The notes under the pieces: generated by a model
What the model was told of the DNA's origin: nothing
Seen by the model: only the letters and a program-made list of their open reading frames with translations
Database searches by the model: none
Shown here: positions 26,420-34,375 of the stretch, piece after piece
How the letters are laid out: each line of letters opens with the position of its first letter
Position numbering within the stretch: the stretch's first letter is position 1
Program-made: the position numbers and the translations under genes
Origin: Acidobacteriota bacterium
GTDB taxonomy: Bacteria; Acidobacteriota; Vicinamibacteria; Vicinamibacterales; CAVVIG01
Direction: 5' to 3'
DNA: 64,000 nucleotides
NCBI GenBank assembly: GCA_016195265.1
Contig: JACPZW010000013.1
Span: forward strand, 1 to 64,000

Positions 26420-27252
26420 CGCGGAGGCGCAGGCAGAAGGGGCAGATCCCCGGCGCGCACGCGCGGCCACTGATGATGACGTTCGTGTTCGGTCAGGATC
26501 AGCATCGGCTCCGCGCCAAACAGCGCGCGCGCCATCCGCACCACGACGTCCGGCGCCGGCAGCCGGAACGTGCCCAGGCGGCCGTCATCGTTGTGCAGCA
26601 CGTGGTGGAACACAAAGCTCGAGCAGCCGACGCTCAGACGCAACGCCACCCAGTACACGAAGAACACGCGAGGATTGACGGCGACGAGCGCGATGAACGC
26701 CGCGCACCGGATACCGGCATCCACCGCAAGCGACCGGCTCATGCCGTGCTCGCGCACCCAGCGGACGAACCCGCACTCGGGTGAGATCAGCGCGGCGCCG
26801 AAGGCGCGAAGCGGCCCGCCTTCGATCTGATACCGCTCGGGGTCGCGGTCGGTCGACGCGAATCGATGGTGCGCGAAGTGAATCGCGCGATGCTCGCGGT
26901 AGCCCAGGCACATCGGCGACTCGAAGATCATCGTCAACTGGTGAAAGCGCGGCAGCTGCGACGACGGGCGCGCGTGCAGCAGCTCGTGCAGTGCCAGCGC
27001 CATGCGGAAGTAGACGAGCGGCACCACGGGCACGAGTAGCCAAGGCGGCATCAGGCCCAGGACCGCCGATCCGAGGGCGGCGTACAACGCATACGCATAG
27101 ACCCGCGTCCAGAACTGGTAGTGCCGGGCATCACGCTCGTCCCGCCACAGTACGGGCGGGGGACTGAAGGCATCGGGCGCGGCGGCCATCGCGGCGTTGT
27201 CTGAACCCTCCTCGAACATGGAGGACGGCATGCGGGGAGTCACGTGCGGCAT
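26416..27252 (-). CDS. Membrane fatty acid desaturase
   Basis: The protein has up to 278 residues. Three histidine boxes: HELLHA (near residue 89), HRAIHFAHHRF (near 121) and HERHHQWP (near 255), with hydrophobic segments between (YAYALYAALGSAVLGL, WLLVPVVPLVYFRMALAL, IRCAAFIALVAVNPRVFFVYW). This is the di-iron desaturase/hydroxylase fold of the inner membrane. Regiospecificity is unknown. In-frame ATGs at 27252, 27231, 27219 and 27189 are all possible; none has a good SD, so the start is uncertain. Translationally coupled to the cyclase gene downstream and divergent from the FAD oxidoreductase. Confidence 0.85.
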   Translation of the reverse strand: MPHVTPRMPSSMFEEGSDNAAMAAAPDAFSPPPVLWRDERDARHYQFWTRVYAYALYAALGSAVLGLMPPWLLVPVVPLVYFRMALALHELLHARPSSQLPRFHQLTMIFESPMCLGYREHRAIHFAHHRFASTDRDPERYQIEGGPLRAFGAALISPECGFVRWVREHGMSRSLAVDAGIRCAAFIALVAVNPRVFFVYWVALRLSVGCSSFVFHHVLHNDDGRLGTFRLPAPDVVVRMARALFGAEPMLILTEHERHHQWPRVRAGDLPLLPAPPR

Positions 27253-27265
27253 TAGGATACAGGCG

Positions 27266-28378
27266 ATGGCGCGAATTGCAATAGTCGGCGCCGGCCCGGC
27301 CGGGTCGTCGGCGGGCTGGCACCTGGCGTCGCGTCACCACGAGGTCACGCTCGTCGATCGCGCCGCCTTCCCGCGCCCGAAAACCTGTGGTGACTGGATC
27401 ACGCTCGGCTCGGTGGCCGAGCTCGCGCGGCTGGGGCTCTCACGCGCCGACATCGAGCGGCAGGCCGTCGACCACGCCGCGATCGCCGGCACCGTCATCA
27501 TCGCGCCGAACGGCAGGCGGACATCGAGCGAGGGACGCGAGTCCGCGTACTGCATCCCTCGGCTGATCTTCGACGCCATGCTCTGGCGGCATGCCGTGGC
27601 GGCGGGATGCCGTCCCGTTCGCCGATCGGTCCGCGACATCAGCGCCGATCCTGAACTGGCCGGCCAGTTCGATCACGTGATCGACGCCCGCGGCGCGCTG
27701 GCGGGCACGGCGAACGCCGTCGCGCTTCGCGCCTACTGGACCGTCCCTCGCGATCGCCTGCGCGCGGGCGACGCCGCCGTCGTCCAGATTCACACCGACG
27801 CGTGGTTCCGCCGCGGCTACGGCTGGCTGTTCCCCGTCGGCGGCGACGCGGGGACGCTGCGCGTCAATGTCGGCGTCGGTTTGTGGAGGGCCGACAGCGC
27901 GGAGGGCGGCACCATCGCGGACTTCTACGAGCGATTCACGTCGACCAACACGGTGATCGCGCGCTGGCGCACGGGCGCCGTAATCGAACGGCCCGTGGGC
28001 TGCCACGTGGGCCTCGGTCTGTGGCGGAATGTCGTGGCCCCGGGCGGCGTGCTGCGCATCGGCGACGCGGCGAATCTGGCCGATCCGCTGACCGGTGACG
28101 GCATCGGCAACGCGCTGGCGAGCGGCCGGCTGGTGGCCGACGTGATCGACCGGCATCGGGATCGCGATGGCGCGGCCCGCGCGTGGCAGGCCCGGCACGA
28201 CGAGTTCTTTATTCCGGAGTTTCGGCGCGCGCTGGTGATTCGACGTGCACTGACGGGATCAACGGGCAAGAACGCGGCCGCGTCCGCGCTGGCCATGGCC
28301 CCGTGGCTCCGCCGTCGCGTGCATGCGGCGTTGTTCGGCGAGATCGGTTATCGCGAGATCGTCCGCCGCTGGCAGTAG
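27266..28378 (+). CDS. FAD-dependent oxidoreductase, geranylgeranyl-reductase-like
   Basis: The protein has 370 residues. MARIAIVGAGPAGSSAGWHL is the GxGxxG dinucleotide site; FPRPKTCGDWITLGSVAEL resembles the substrate-side PxxxxCG..L motif of geranylgeranyl reductases, and GDAANLADPLTGDGIGNALASGRL is the FAD-binding GD motif. The family hydrogenates isoprenoid chains or oxidises aromatic/lipid substrates. TAGGAT (27253-27258) ends 7 nt before the ATG, favouring 27266 over longer frames. Downstream is the MpaB-like gene, 12 nt away; together with the desaturase they form a lipid- or isoprenoid-modifying neighbourhood (inference). Confidence 0.85.
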   Translation: MARIAIVGAGPAGSSAGWHLASRHHEVTLVDRAAFPRPKTCGDWITLGSVAELARLGLSRADIERQAVDHAAIAGTVIIAPNGRRTSSEGRESAYCIPRLIFDAMLWRHAVAAGCRPVRRSVRDISADPELAGQFDHVIDARGALAGTANAVALRAYWTVPRDRLRAGDAAVVQIHTDAWFRRGYGWLFPVGGDAGTLRVNVGVGLWRADSAEGGTIADFYERFTSTNTVIARWRTGAVIERPVGCHVGLGLWRNVVAPGGVLRIGDAANLADPLTGDGIGNALASGRLVADVIDRHRDRDGAARAWQARHDEFFIPEFRRALVIRRALTGSTGKNAAASALAMAPWLRRRVHAALFGEIGYREIVRRWQ

Positions 28379-28390
28379 AATGGCGCCCCT

Positions 28391-30142
28391 ATGACCTCAC
28401 GGTGGACGGCCGACACGCTGATGCAGGCGCGGCGCGAAGGCGATCGGGACGGCGACGCGATCATCGAGCGCATCCTCAGCCCGCGGTCAGGCGACAACAA
28501 CCAGAACGTGCGCGGCTACAACCACCTGCTCGATCTGGCCACCGTGATGGTGACGAGCCCGGAGCTGGCGCTCGTGCACGATTCGCTGCTCCGGCGCGAC
28601 CTCGACGAGTCCGGCGAGGTCGGCCGGCACTTCGAGCCGATGCCCGCGCCGGACTGGGTCGATGAGAACAAGCTGAAGCTGGCCTCGGCCGTCTGGGAAA
28701 CCGACTCGATTCTGGCCATTGCCGTGCTGTACGCGTCGAGTCTGCCGGCATGCTACCTGATGAAGAAGGGCGTGCCCGCGCTCTACGAGACCGACAAGCT
28801 CGCCGAGCAGACCTATATCTTCCAGCGCATCTACGAAACGGGCATGATGCTCGAGAACGTGATGAAAGCGGGCGGCCTCAAGGTCGTGCGCGACAACAGC
28901 CACCCGCAGGAACTGCTGGCCGAGGTGCTGCGCACGCACGATCCCGACGGGCAGTGGGTCTCGCATTACCACGGGCTTCGGCGCGCCGCGGGCGACACAG
29001 ACAAGGGGCCGGACCCGGAGGCGGTGTGCCGCGACTTCGAGGCCGCGACCAGCGCGGCGACACGGTACATCTGGGGCGACGGTTACATCGCCGCGAGAAA
29101 AGTGCGCTTCCTGCATTCCGCGATGCGATTGATGCTGCAGCGGCCGGGCCTCTCCGGCGCGCCGCGGGCCGCCGCCGGCGGCAAGGCGCAGTCGTTCATG
29201 GAGAATGCCGCGCAGCGGACCGCCGCGTGGGACACCGCGACGCTCGGCGTGCCCATCAATCAGGAAGACCTCGCGTTCGTGCTGCTCACGTTCGGCTACC
29301 TCATCCCCAAGGGCATGGAAACGTGGGGCCGCGCGCTGCCCCGCGCCGAGAAGGAAGCCTTCCTGCACTTGTGGCGCGTCGTCGGCCACGTGATGGGCAT
29401 CCGCGACGATCTGATGACGGACAACCTCGACGAGGCGGAGGGGCTCTACGACCAGATTCTGGAGCGGAACGGCGGCGGCTCCGACGAGGGACGCATCCTC
29501 ACGACCGCCGTGATGGACTTTCTCCGCAGCTACATTCCGACGAACTTCGGCATCGACAAGATCCTTCCGGCGTCACTCATCATCGACCAACTCGGACCCT
29601 CCCGGGCGGGGCAGATCATCGAGAAGGACACATTCCGGGCGGCGCGCAATCCCCTGGCGCGCGCCTGCTATTTCCCCCTGAGAACAACCGTCAAAACGTA
29701 CTACTGGTTGCGGGACCATATTCTCCGCCACCTGCCGATCGTCGGACCTGTCGTCACGCACATCACCAGCTCGTCCGCGAACACGCTGATCGAGAGCTGG
29801 CGCGGCTCGTTTCGCCGAAAGCCGTTCTACATCCCGATGGATGCCACACGATGGGTCCAGCAGCGGGGCGCGACGCCGGAATTCCAGCAAGGGCTGCAGC
29901 GCTGGCGCCAGCACCTCTTCAACACGATGGCCGCCGGCCTCGCCTCGTTCGTCGTGTCGGGATTTTCCGTCGCCGCCGCGCTGACGTTCTTCCTGCTGGG
30001 GATGGGGTGGCGGCACGATCGCAACCTGGCGCTGTCGCTGAGCGTGGGCGCCTTTGCGCTCGCCTGCTACCTCCTGACGGTACGCGTGCCGAAGATTTCA
30101 GATCAACGACCGACGTTTGACCACGAACCGCCGACGGCGTGA
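28391..30142 (+). CDS. Oxygenase MpaB/Lcp-like protein (DUF2236 type), C-terminally membrane anchored
   Basis: The protein has 583 residues. RKVRFLHSAMRLML, VPINQEDLAFVLLTFGYL and HLWRVVGHVMGIRDDLM match the conserved helices of the MpaB/latex-clearing-protein-like family, a heme-b oxygenase fold; a histidine in these helices would bind heme. Two hydrophobic stretches near residues 520-570 (MAAGLASFVVSGFSVAAALTFFLL; LALSLSVGAFALACYLLTV) suggest a membrane anchor absent from secreted Lcp. TAGAAT overlapping the previous gene's stop lies 9 nt before the ATG. Function may be oxidative cleavage of an isoprenoid or lipid; inferred from family and neighbours only. Confidence 0.75.
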   Translation: MTSRWTADTLMQARREGDRDGDAIIERILSPRSGDNNQNVRGYNHLLDLATVMVTSPELALVHDSLLRRDLDESGEVGRHFEPMPAPDWVDENKLKLASAVWETDSILAIAVLYASSLPACYLMKKGVPALYETDKLAEQTYIFQRIYETGMMLENVMKAGGLKVVRDNSHPQELLAEVLRTHDPDGQWVSHYHGLRRAAGDTDKGPDPEAVCRDFEAATSAATRYIWGDGYIAARKVRFLHSAMRLMLQRPGLSGAPRAAAGGKAQSFMENAAQRTAAWDTATLGVPINQEDLAFVLLTFGYLIPKGMETWGRALPRAEKEAFLHLWRVVGHVMGIRDDLMTDNLDEAEGLYDQILERNGGGSDEGRILTTAVMDFLRSYIPTNFGIDKILPASLIIDQLGPSRAGQIIEKDTFRAARNPLARACYFPLRTTVKTYYWLRDHILRHLPIVGPVVTHITSSSANTLIESWRGSFRRKPFYIPMDATRWVQQRGATPEFQQGLQRWRQHLFNTMAAGLASFVVSGFSVAAALTFFLLGMGWRHDRNLALSLSVGAFALACYLLTVRVPKISDQRPTFDHEPPTA

Positions 30143-30195
30143 TCGCGGGTTCGCGATGCGCCGGCGTCCTGACGCACGCAGGCACAGCGGCTGAC

Positions 30196-30249
30196 GCCCT
30201 CATTGGCGGCCCTCATTGGCGGCCCTCATTGGCGGCCCTCATTGGCGGC
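30196..30249. repeat. Four tandem 13-bp units abutting a -35 box
   Basis: GCCCTCATTGGCG repeats four times with no mismatch and ends one base before TTGACA (30250). 30143-30195 is otherwise unremarkable. Confidence 0.9.
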
Positions 30250-30277
30250 TTGACACGACGCCGGCCGCCGTCATAAT
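30250..30277 (+). promoter_or_regulatory. Near-consensus sigma-70 promoter
   Basis: TTGACA (30250-30255), 16 nt, CATAAT (30272-30277), then CGGCGC and the GTG at 30284. The transcript should start at or beside the start codon. The tandem repeat immediately upstream could bind an activator or change promoter strength when copy number changes. Confidence 0.8.
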
Positions 30278-30283
30278 CGGCGC

Positions 30284-31147
30284 GTGAGGGGCGTTGGCTC
30301 CGCTCGTCTTTCGCGCTGGAGCCGCATCACTATGAAGAAGCCGGTCATGACCACGGGCCGCCTAACCGCCGTGGCCTTGCTCACCATCGGGTGGACCGTC
30401 GCCCTCGCGCAGGCGCAGCGGGGCGCGCCCGCGCCGCGGGCTCCGGTAACCCCAGCCGCGTCCGCGTACACCGGCCCGCGCACTCCGGACCGCAAGCCCG
30501 ATCTGAACGGCATCTGGCAGGTGCTCGGCACGGCGCACTGGAATCTCGAGGCGCATTCCGCTATCGAGGGCGTTCCCGCTGGGCTGAGCCTTGTCGAGGG
30601 CGGATCCATTCCGTACCAGCCGTGGGCCCTGGCCAAGCGGAACGAGAACTTCAAGAATCGTCTGATGGCCGATCCGCTCAGGAAGTGCTACATGCCTGGC
30701 GTGCCGCGCGCGACGTATCTGCCGTTCCCCTTCGAAATCACCCAAACGCCGAAGCACATCGGCATCGCGTACGAGTTCGCGCACGCGACGCGCACCATCT
30801 TCATGGATGGAACGCCGCACCTGGAGGATCTCGATTTCTGGATGGGCGACGGGCGCGGCCGGTGGGACGGCGACACACTCGTCGTCGACACGGTGAGCCT
30901 CGGCGATCAGACCTGGTTCGACCAGGCGGGAAACTTCCACAGCGATACGCTCCGTGTGGTCGAACGCTTTTCGCCGATGGACCCGTCCCACATCAACTAC
31001 GAGGTCACGTTCGAGGATTCCAAAGTGTTCACACACCCCTGGAAAATGGGCATGATCATCTATCGTCGCCTGGAAAAAAACCTCGAGCTCCTGGATTACG
31101 AATGCGCCGAGCACGTGTATCTGAAGCTGTTCAAGAAACCAGTATGA
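30284..31147 (+). CDS. Secreted protein of an acidobacterial family (PDLNGIWQ type), unknown function
   Basis: The protein has 287 residues. From the leaderless GTG at 30284 the n-region is long; MKKPVMTTGRLTAVALLTIG (ATG 30332) is the usual-looking signal peptide ending at ALAQAQ. The mature protein has TPDRKPDLNGIWQVLG, DPLRKCYMPGVPRATYLPFP, AYEFAHATRTIFMDG, GRWDGDTLVVDTVSL, FHSDTLRVVERFSPMDPSHINYEVTFED and FTHPWKMGMIIYR. The order 'PDLNG.W ... C..PG.PR ... R.I..DG ... G.W.GDTLVV' is typical of a large family of periplasmic proteins in Acidobacteriota with no assigned activity. Overlaps the next gene by 4 nt (ATGA). Confidence 0.7.
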   Translation: MRGVGSARLSRWSRITMKKPVMTTGRLTAVALLTIGWTVALAQAQRGAPAPRAPVTPAASAYTGPRTPDRKPDLNGIWQVLGTAHWNLEAHSAIEGVPAGLSLVEGGSIPYQPWALAKRNENFKNRLMADPLRKCYMPGVPRATYLPFPFEITQTPKHIGIAYEFAHATRTIFMDGTPHLEDLDFWMGDGRGRWDGDTLVVDTVSLGDQTWFDQAGNFHSDTLRVVERFSPMDPSHINYEVTFEDSKVFTHPWKMGMIIYRRLEKNLELLDYECAEHVYLKLFKKPV

Positions 31148-32154
31148 CTACTCGACTTTTCACGTTCTTCGCGATCGTTGCGCTCCCTTCGCTGGCCACG
31201 GCGCAAGGCGGGGCCGCGGTCCCGCCTTCCGGTCGAGGCCAGGCGCCCGCTGCGCCCGCGAACTATCCACCTTACACGCGGCCGGTCAGCACCTACGTTC
31301 CACCGCGCACGCCGGATGGTCAGCCCGACATCTCCGGTCTCTACGTCGCCATCCCGCTGCCGCGAAGTATCGAGACGCCGCAGGCGCCGATGAACCGCGG
31401 GCCGAACCGCGCCAATGGCGAATTCTCGTACAGCCTGAACGAGCGTCCCAAGTTGCCCGAGGGCGCCAGCGTCCGTCCTGCGGCCGTGGATCCGCCAGAC
31501 GGCAAAATCCCGTTGACGCCAGCGGCGCTGGCGAGACGCCGGGACATCATCGCGAACCAGGAGAAGATCGAGTATCTCGACGGGCGCGTCCTCTGTCTGG
31601 CGCCAGGCATCCCCCGCAGCACGGTTCCTGCGCCGGTGGTCGGCTATCAGATTTTTCAGAAGCCGGGCTACGTCGTCATCTTCTACGAGCAGAGCCACCT
31701 GTACCGAACCATCCCGCTTGACGGCCGCGCGAGGCTCGATCCGAACATCCGCAAGGCCATGGGCGTGTCTCGCGGACACTGGGAAGGCAACGTGCTCGTC
31801 GTCGAGGTGACGAACTTCACGACCAACCTCGACAATAACTGGGTCATCGGCGCGGTGTCCGCGACTCCGGGCGTTCCCGCGGAGTCGCTGACTACGGGTC
31901 ATGGCATTCCGCACAGCGATTCATATCGCGTGACCGAGCGCTACACGCCGATCGACGCGAACACGATCCACTACGAGGCCAGGATCGTTGACGAAAACGT
32001 GTTCACGCAGCCGTGGACGGTTGCGTGGTATGCATTCGCGCGCGCGCCGAAGGACTACGTCCCGGTCGAATACGCGTGCTTCGAAGGCAATGCCAAGAAT
32101 CTGCTGCTCATGACCAACACGGACATCAGCGGCATCCGCGTCGGCGTGCCCTAG
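31144..32154 (+). CDS. Secreted paralogue of the upstream PDLNGIWQ-type protein
   Basis: The protein has 336 residues. Signal MTTRLFTFFAIVALPSLATAQ, then a Pro-rich linker and TPDGQPDISGLYVAIPLP. The family landmarks recur: YLDGRVLCLAPGIPRSTV, GYVVIFYEQSHLYRTIPLDG, GHWEGNVLVVEVTNFTTN, HSDSYRVTERYTPIDANTIHYEARIVDENVFTQPW and PVEYACFEGN. ATGA overlap with the upstream gene indicates one operon under the 30250 promoter. Role unknown. Confidence 0.7.
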   Translation: MTTRLFTFFAIVALPSLATAQGGAAVPPSGRGQAPAAPANYPPYTRPVSTYVPPRTPDGQPDISGLYVAIPLPRSIETPQAPMNRGPNRANGEFSYSLNERPKLPEGASVRPAAVDPPDGKIPLTPAALARRRDIIANQEKIEYLDGRVLCLAPGIPRSTVPAPVVGYQIFQKPGYVVIFYEQSHLYRTIPLDGRARLDPNIRKAMGVSRGHWEGNVLVVEVTNFTTNLDNNWVIGAVSATPGVPAESLTTGHGIPHSDSYRVTERYTPIDANTIHYEARIVDENVFTQPWTVAWYAFARAPKDYVPVEYACFEGNAKNLLLMTNTDISGIRVGVP

Positions 32155-32161
32155 GTCTGGA

Positions 32162-32209
32162 GCGCGGGACTTTCAGCCCCGCGGACGCGGCCCTGAAAGG
32201 GCCGCGCTA
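32162..32209. repeat. Two palindromes with CTTTCAG/CTGAAAG cores
   Basis: GCGCGGGACTTTCAGCCCCGC and GCGGCCCTGAAAGGGCCGCGC are adjacent hairpins in opposite orientation. They fill the gap before the DUF6152 gene. Related in core to 45177-45197. Confidence 0.8.
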
Positions 32210-32226
32210 CGTAGGAGTGACGTTCC

Positions 32227-32619
32227 ATGAACATGAAACGAACGGTCGCCATGGCGGCTCTTGCGGTGATGCTGGCCACCGCGTCGGCCGGCGCGCATCA
32301 CGCGTTTTCGGCCGAGTTCGATCAGGACAAGCCCGTGTCGCTGCAGGGAGCGATTACGGGCGCGGAATGGGTGAATCCCCACGCCTGGATCTACATCGAT
32401 GTGAAAGATCCCGACGGGAAAGTCGTCAAGTGGTCGGTTGAGATGGGGCCGCCCAGCGCGCTGCTGCGCCGCGGGTGGAAGAAGAGCTCGATGCAGGTCG
32501 GCGCGGTGATCAAAGTCGAAGGGTTCGCCGCCAAGAACGGGAAAGAGTTCGTCAACGCCGCCAACATCACGATGCCCGACGGAACGAAGATCTTCGCCGG
32601 CACCGACGAGCCGAAGTAG
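32227..32619 (+). CDS. DUF6152 family secreted protein
   Basis: The protein has 130 residues. Signal MNMKRTVAMAALAVMLATASAGA. The mature N-terminus HHAFSAEFDQDKPVSLQG and the run WVNPHAWIYIDVKDPDGKVV, then WSVEMGPPSALLRRGW, are the DUF6152 signature (HHSF..... NPH..... E..... L...GW). This small periplasmic protein is often found beside the PDLNGIWQ-type proteins, as here. Function unknown. GGAG about 9 nt before the ATG. Confidence 0.85.
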   Translation: MNMKRTVAMAALAVMLATASAGAHHAFSAEFDQDKPVSLQGAITGAEWVNPHAWIYIDVKDPDGKVVKWSVEMGPPSALLRRGWKKSSMQVGAVIKVEGFAAKNGKEFVNAANITMPDGTKIFAGTDEPK

Positions 32620-32620
32620 A

Positions 32621-32758
32621 GGCCGAGCTTGCTCGGCCGAAGTCACGTAGGCCGGGTCCTTTTGGATCCGGCTGTCCGGCGGGTCTCAGGCGGGTCCGAA
32701 AGGACCCGCCCAACGTGACCACTCAGGCGGGTCCGAAAGGACCCGCCCTACGTGACCT
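32621..32758. repeat. Palindrome cluster: one GAGCTTGCTC hairpin and three GGGTCC/GGACCC hairpins
   Basis: GGCCGAGC-TT-GCTCGGCC (32621-32638) is followed by GTAGGCCGGGTCC..GGATCCGGC (32648-32672) and a 37-bp unit present twice (32685-32721, 32722-32758; each CTCAGGCGGGTCC-GAAA-GGACCCGCC plus a TACGTGACC-like tail). The last copy supplies the TAG stop of the convergent esterase gene (32750-32748). Confidence 0.9.
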
Positions 32759-34343
32759 CGACATGTAATTCCGCCGCGAACAGCATCGTCCGATCGTTGT
32801 CGCGCGCGGCCCACCTGAGCAGCGTCCGGATGTCTTTCCGGACGAGCCCTTCGAAGACCGTCCGCCCGTTCACCACGACCGTGACCGCGCGATTCAGGTC
32901 GAACTGGTCCGGCGACAGCAGCAGCGTGAACGCGCCCACGCCCCGACAGCTGGCGTCCACCCTGTTTCCCGCACGCGCCAGATCGACGCGCCCGGATTCG
33001 CGCTGCCGCGGAAACATCGCGCCAGCGTCAGCAGCGAGCACAGTCGGTGCGTACTTGCCGGTCAGTCGAATCAACGCTCCGCCGCGCGTGACGGTCAGCA
33101 GCAGCGGCCGCCCCGGCGCATAGTCTCGAAGCAGGTCCGTCACGTCGGTCCCGGCTGGCGCCGGTTGATTGTTAATCGTGACCACGAGATCGCCGCTGCG
33201 AAGGCCGATCTGCTCCGCGTTGGATCCTCTGATCACGCGATTGACGCGCGTGCCGCTGCCGCGCATCCCGAAATCCGGCACGGGAGGCGTTGACATCCTG
33301 TTCAGGTCCGACAGCGGCGGGTCGTCGTCTGCTCCGGCGTCCCTACCCCGGTCCGGCCGCGCGGCGGCGAGCCGGTCGATCACCAGCCAGTGCGCCCGGC
33401 TTGGGATGCCCGGCGGTCCGCTTTCCCAGCTGAGCGCATCGGGCAGCGGGACGCGTGGATGATCGGCCACGAAGGTCTCGAATGCGTCCTTGAGGCCGGG
33501 CCACCACGACGTGTCGTGCCCGGCGTTCGCCTGCGGCCGATACTCGAGATCGACTCCGCCATTCTTCAAGTGCGCGACGGACGGATCGACGACGCTCGTG
33601 GGGTACAGGGGATCGCGCCCGCCGTTCACGATGAACATCGGCTTGTTCCGCAGGTTGTGCGGAAACAGATCGCCGTCCGCGTCGGAGGTTTCGTTTCTGA
33701 GGACCATGATGAAGCCGTTGAGCGGCAGGAAGCTCGCAAAGGGCGTCGTCTCGCGCATCGCCGTGTAATACACCCCGGTGCCGCCGTCCGACACACCGGA
33801 GAGCACGACACGGTTCTCGTCGACGTTGTAGGCGCGCTTCACCAGATCGAGAATCGCGCGGAGGTTGTCCACCTGGCGGCCGCTCCACCACGGCGCGTCC
33901 CGCCAGGCGTACGGCATAACATAGATCTGTTCCACGCCCGCCAGCCGGCCCGGCGATCCGGAATCACGAGGCCGGCTGTCTTCCAGACGGCCGACGCCGC
34001 CATGGAGCTGCACCCGTACTTGGTACTTGACGCGAGGGTCGTAGCCTTCCGGCACGTCCAGCGTGTAGAAGTACTCGTCGGTCTCGCTTCGATAGCTCGC
34101 GTGCACGACACCGCGCGGCACCTCGCGCGCGTAGACGCGGCCCTGCCGGAGGCGCCTGAACGCCTCCTCGAATCCGACTCCGCTCGCGAGGATTTGATCT
34201 GCAGCCGTCGCGGCGTCACGTGGATTGGCCGCTTGAAGAAACGTCGTAAACGCAGTGTCGACGCTAATCGGCGCCGGCGTCTGACTCGCGGCGACCGTTA
34301 TCGCTCCGAGCCCCGCGAAAACCGACGCCGCCAATCGAACCAT
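32748..34343 (-). CDS. Secreted alpha/beta-hydrolase (esterase-like) with PDZ domain
   Basis: The protein has 531 residues. Signal MVRLAASVFAGLGAITVAASQ. Hydrolase part: YFYTLDVPEGYDPRVKYQV, LHGGVGRLED (oxyanion HGG), nucleophile Ser in VVLSGVSDGGTGVYY (near 190), Asp in FIVNGGRDPLY, His in ANAGHDTSWW. A PDZ-like domain follows at about 345-430 (GMRGSGTRVNRVIRGSNAEQIGLRSGDLVVTINNQ). A C-terminal domain with DQFDLNRAVTVVVNGRTVFEG ends the protein. The layout resembles secreted feruloyl/PHB-depolymerase-like esterases; substrate unknown. GGAAGGG precedes the ATG. The stop codon is inside a palindromic element. Confidence 0.8.
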   Translation of the reverse strand: MVRLAASVFAGLGAITVAASQTPAPISVDTAFTTFLQAANPRDAATAADQILASGVGFEEAFRRLRQGRVYAREVPRGVVHASYRSETDEYFYTLDVPEGYDPRVKYQVRVQLHGGVGRLEDSRPRDSGSPGRLAGVEQIYVMPYAWRDAPWWSGRQVDNLRAILDLVKRAYNVDENRVVLSGVSDGGTGVYYTAMRETTPFASFLPLNGFIMVLRNETSDADGDLFPHNLRNKPMFIVNGGRDPLYPTSVVDPSVAHLKNGGVDLEYRPQANAGHDTSWWPGLKDAFETFVADHPRVPLPDALSWESGPPGIPSRAHWLVIDRLAAARPDRGRDAGADDDPPLSDLNRMSTPPVPDFGMRGSGTRVNRVIRGSNAEQIGLRSGDLVVTINNQPAPAGTDVTDLLRDYAPGRPLLLTVTRGGALIRLTGKYAPTVLAADAGAMFPRQRESGRVDLARAGNRVDASCRGVGAFTLLLSPDQFDLNRAVTVVVNGRTVFEGLVRKDIRTLLRWAARDNDRTMLFAAELHVEVT

Positions 34344-34375
34344 TGACCCTTCCCGCCCTTCCTGCCTCTCCCGCC

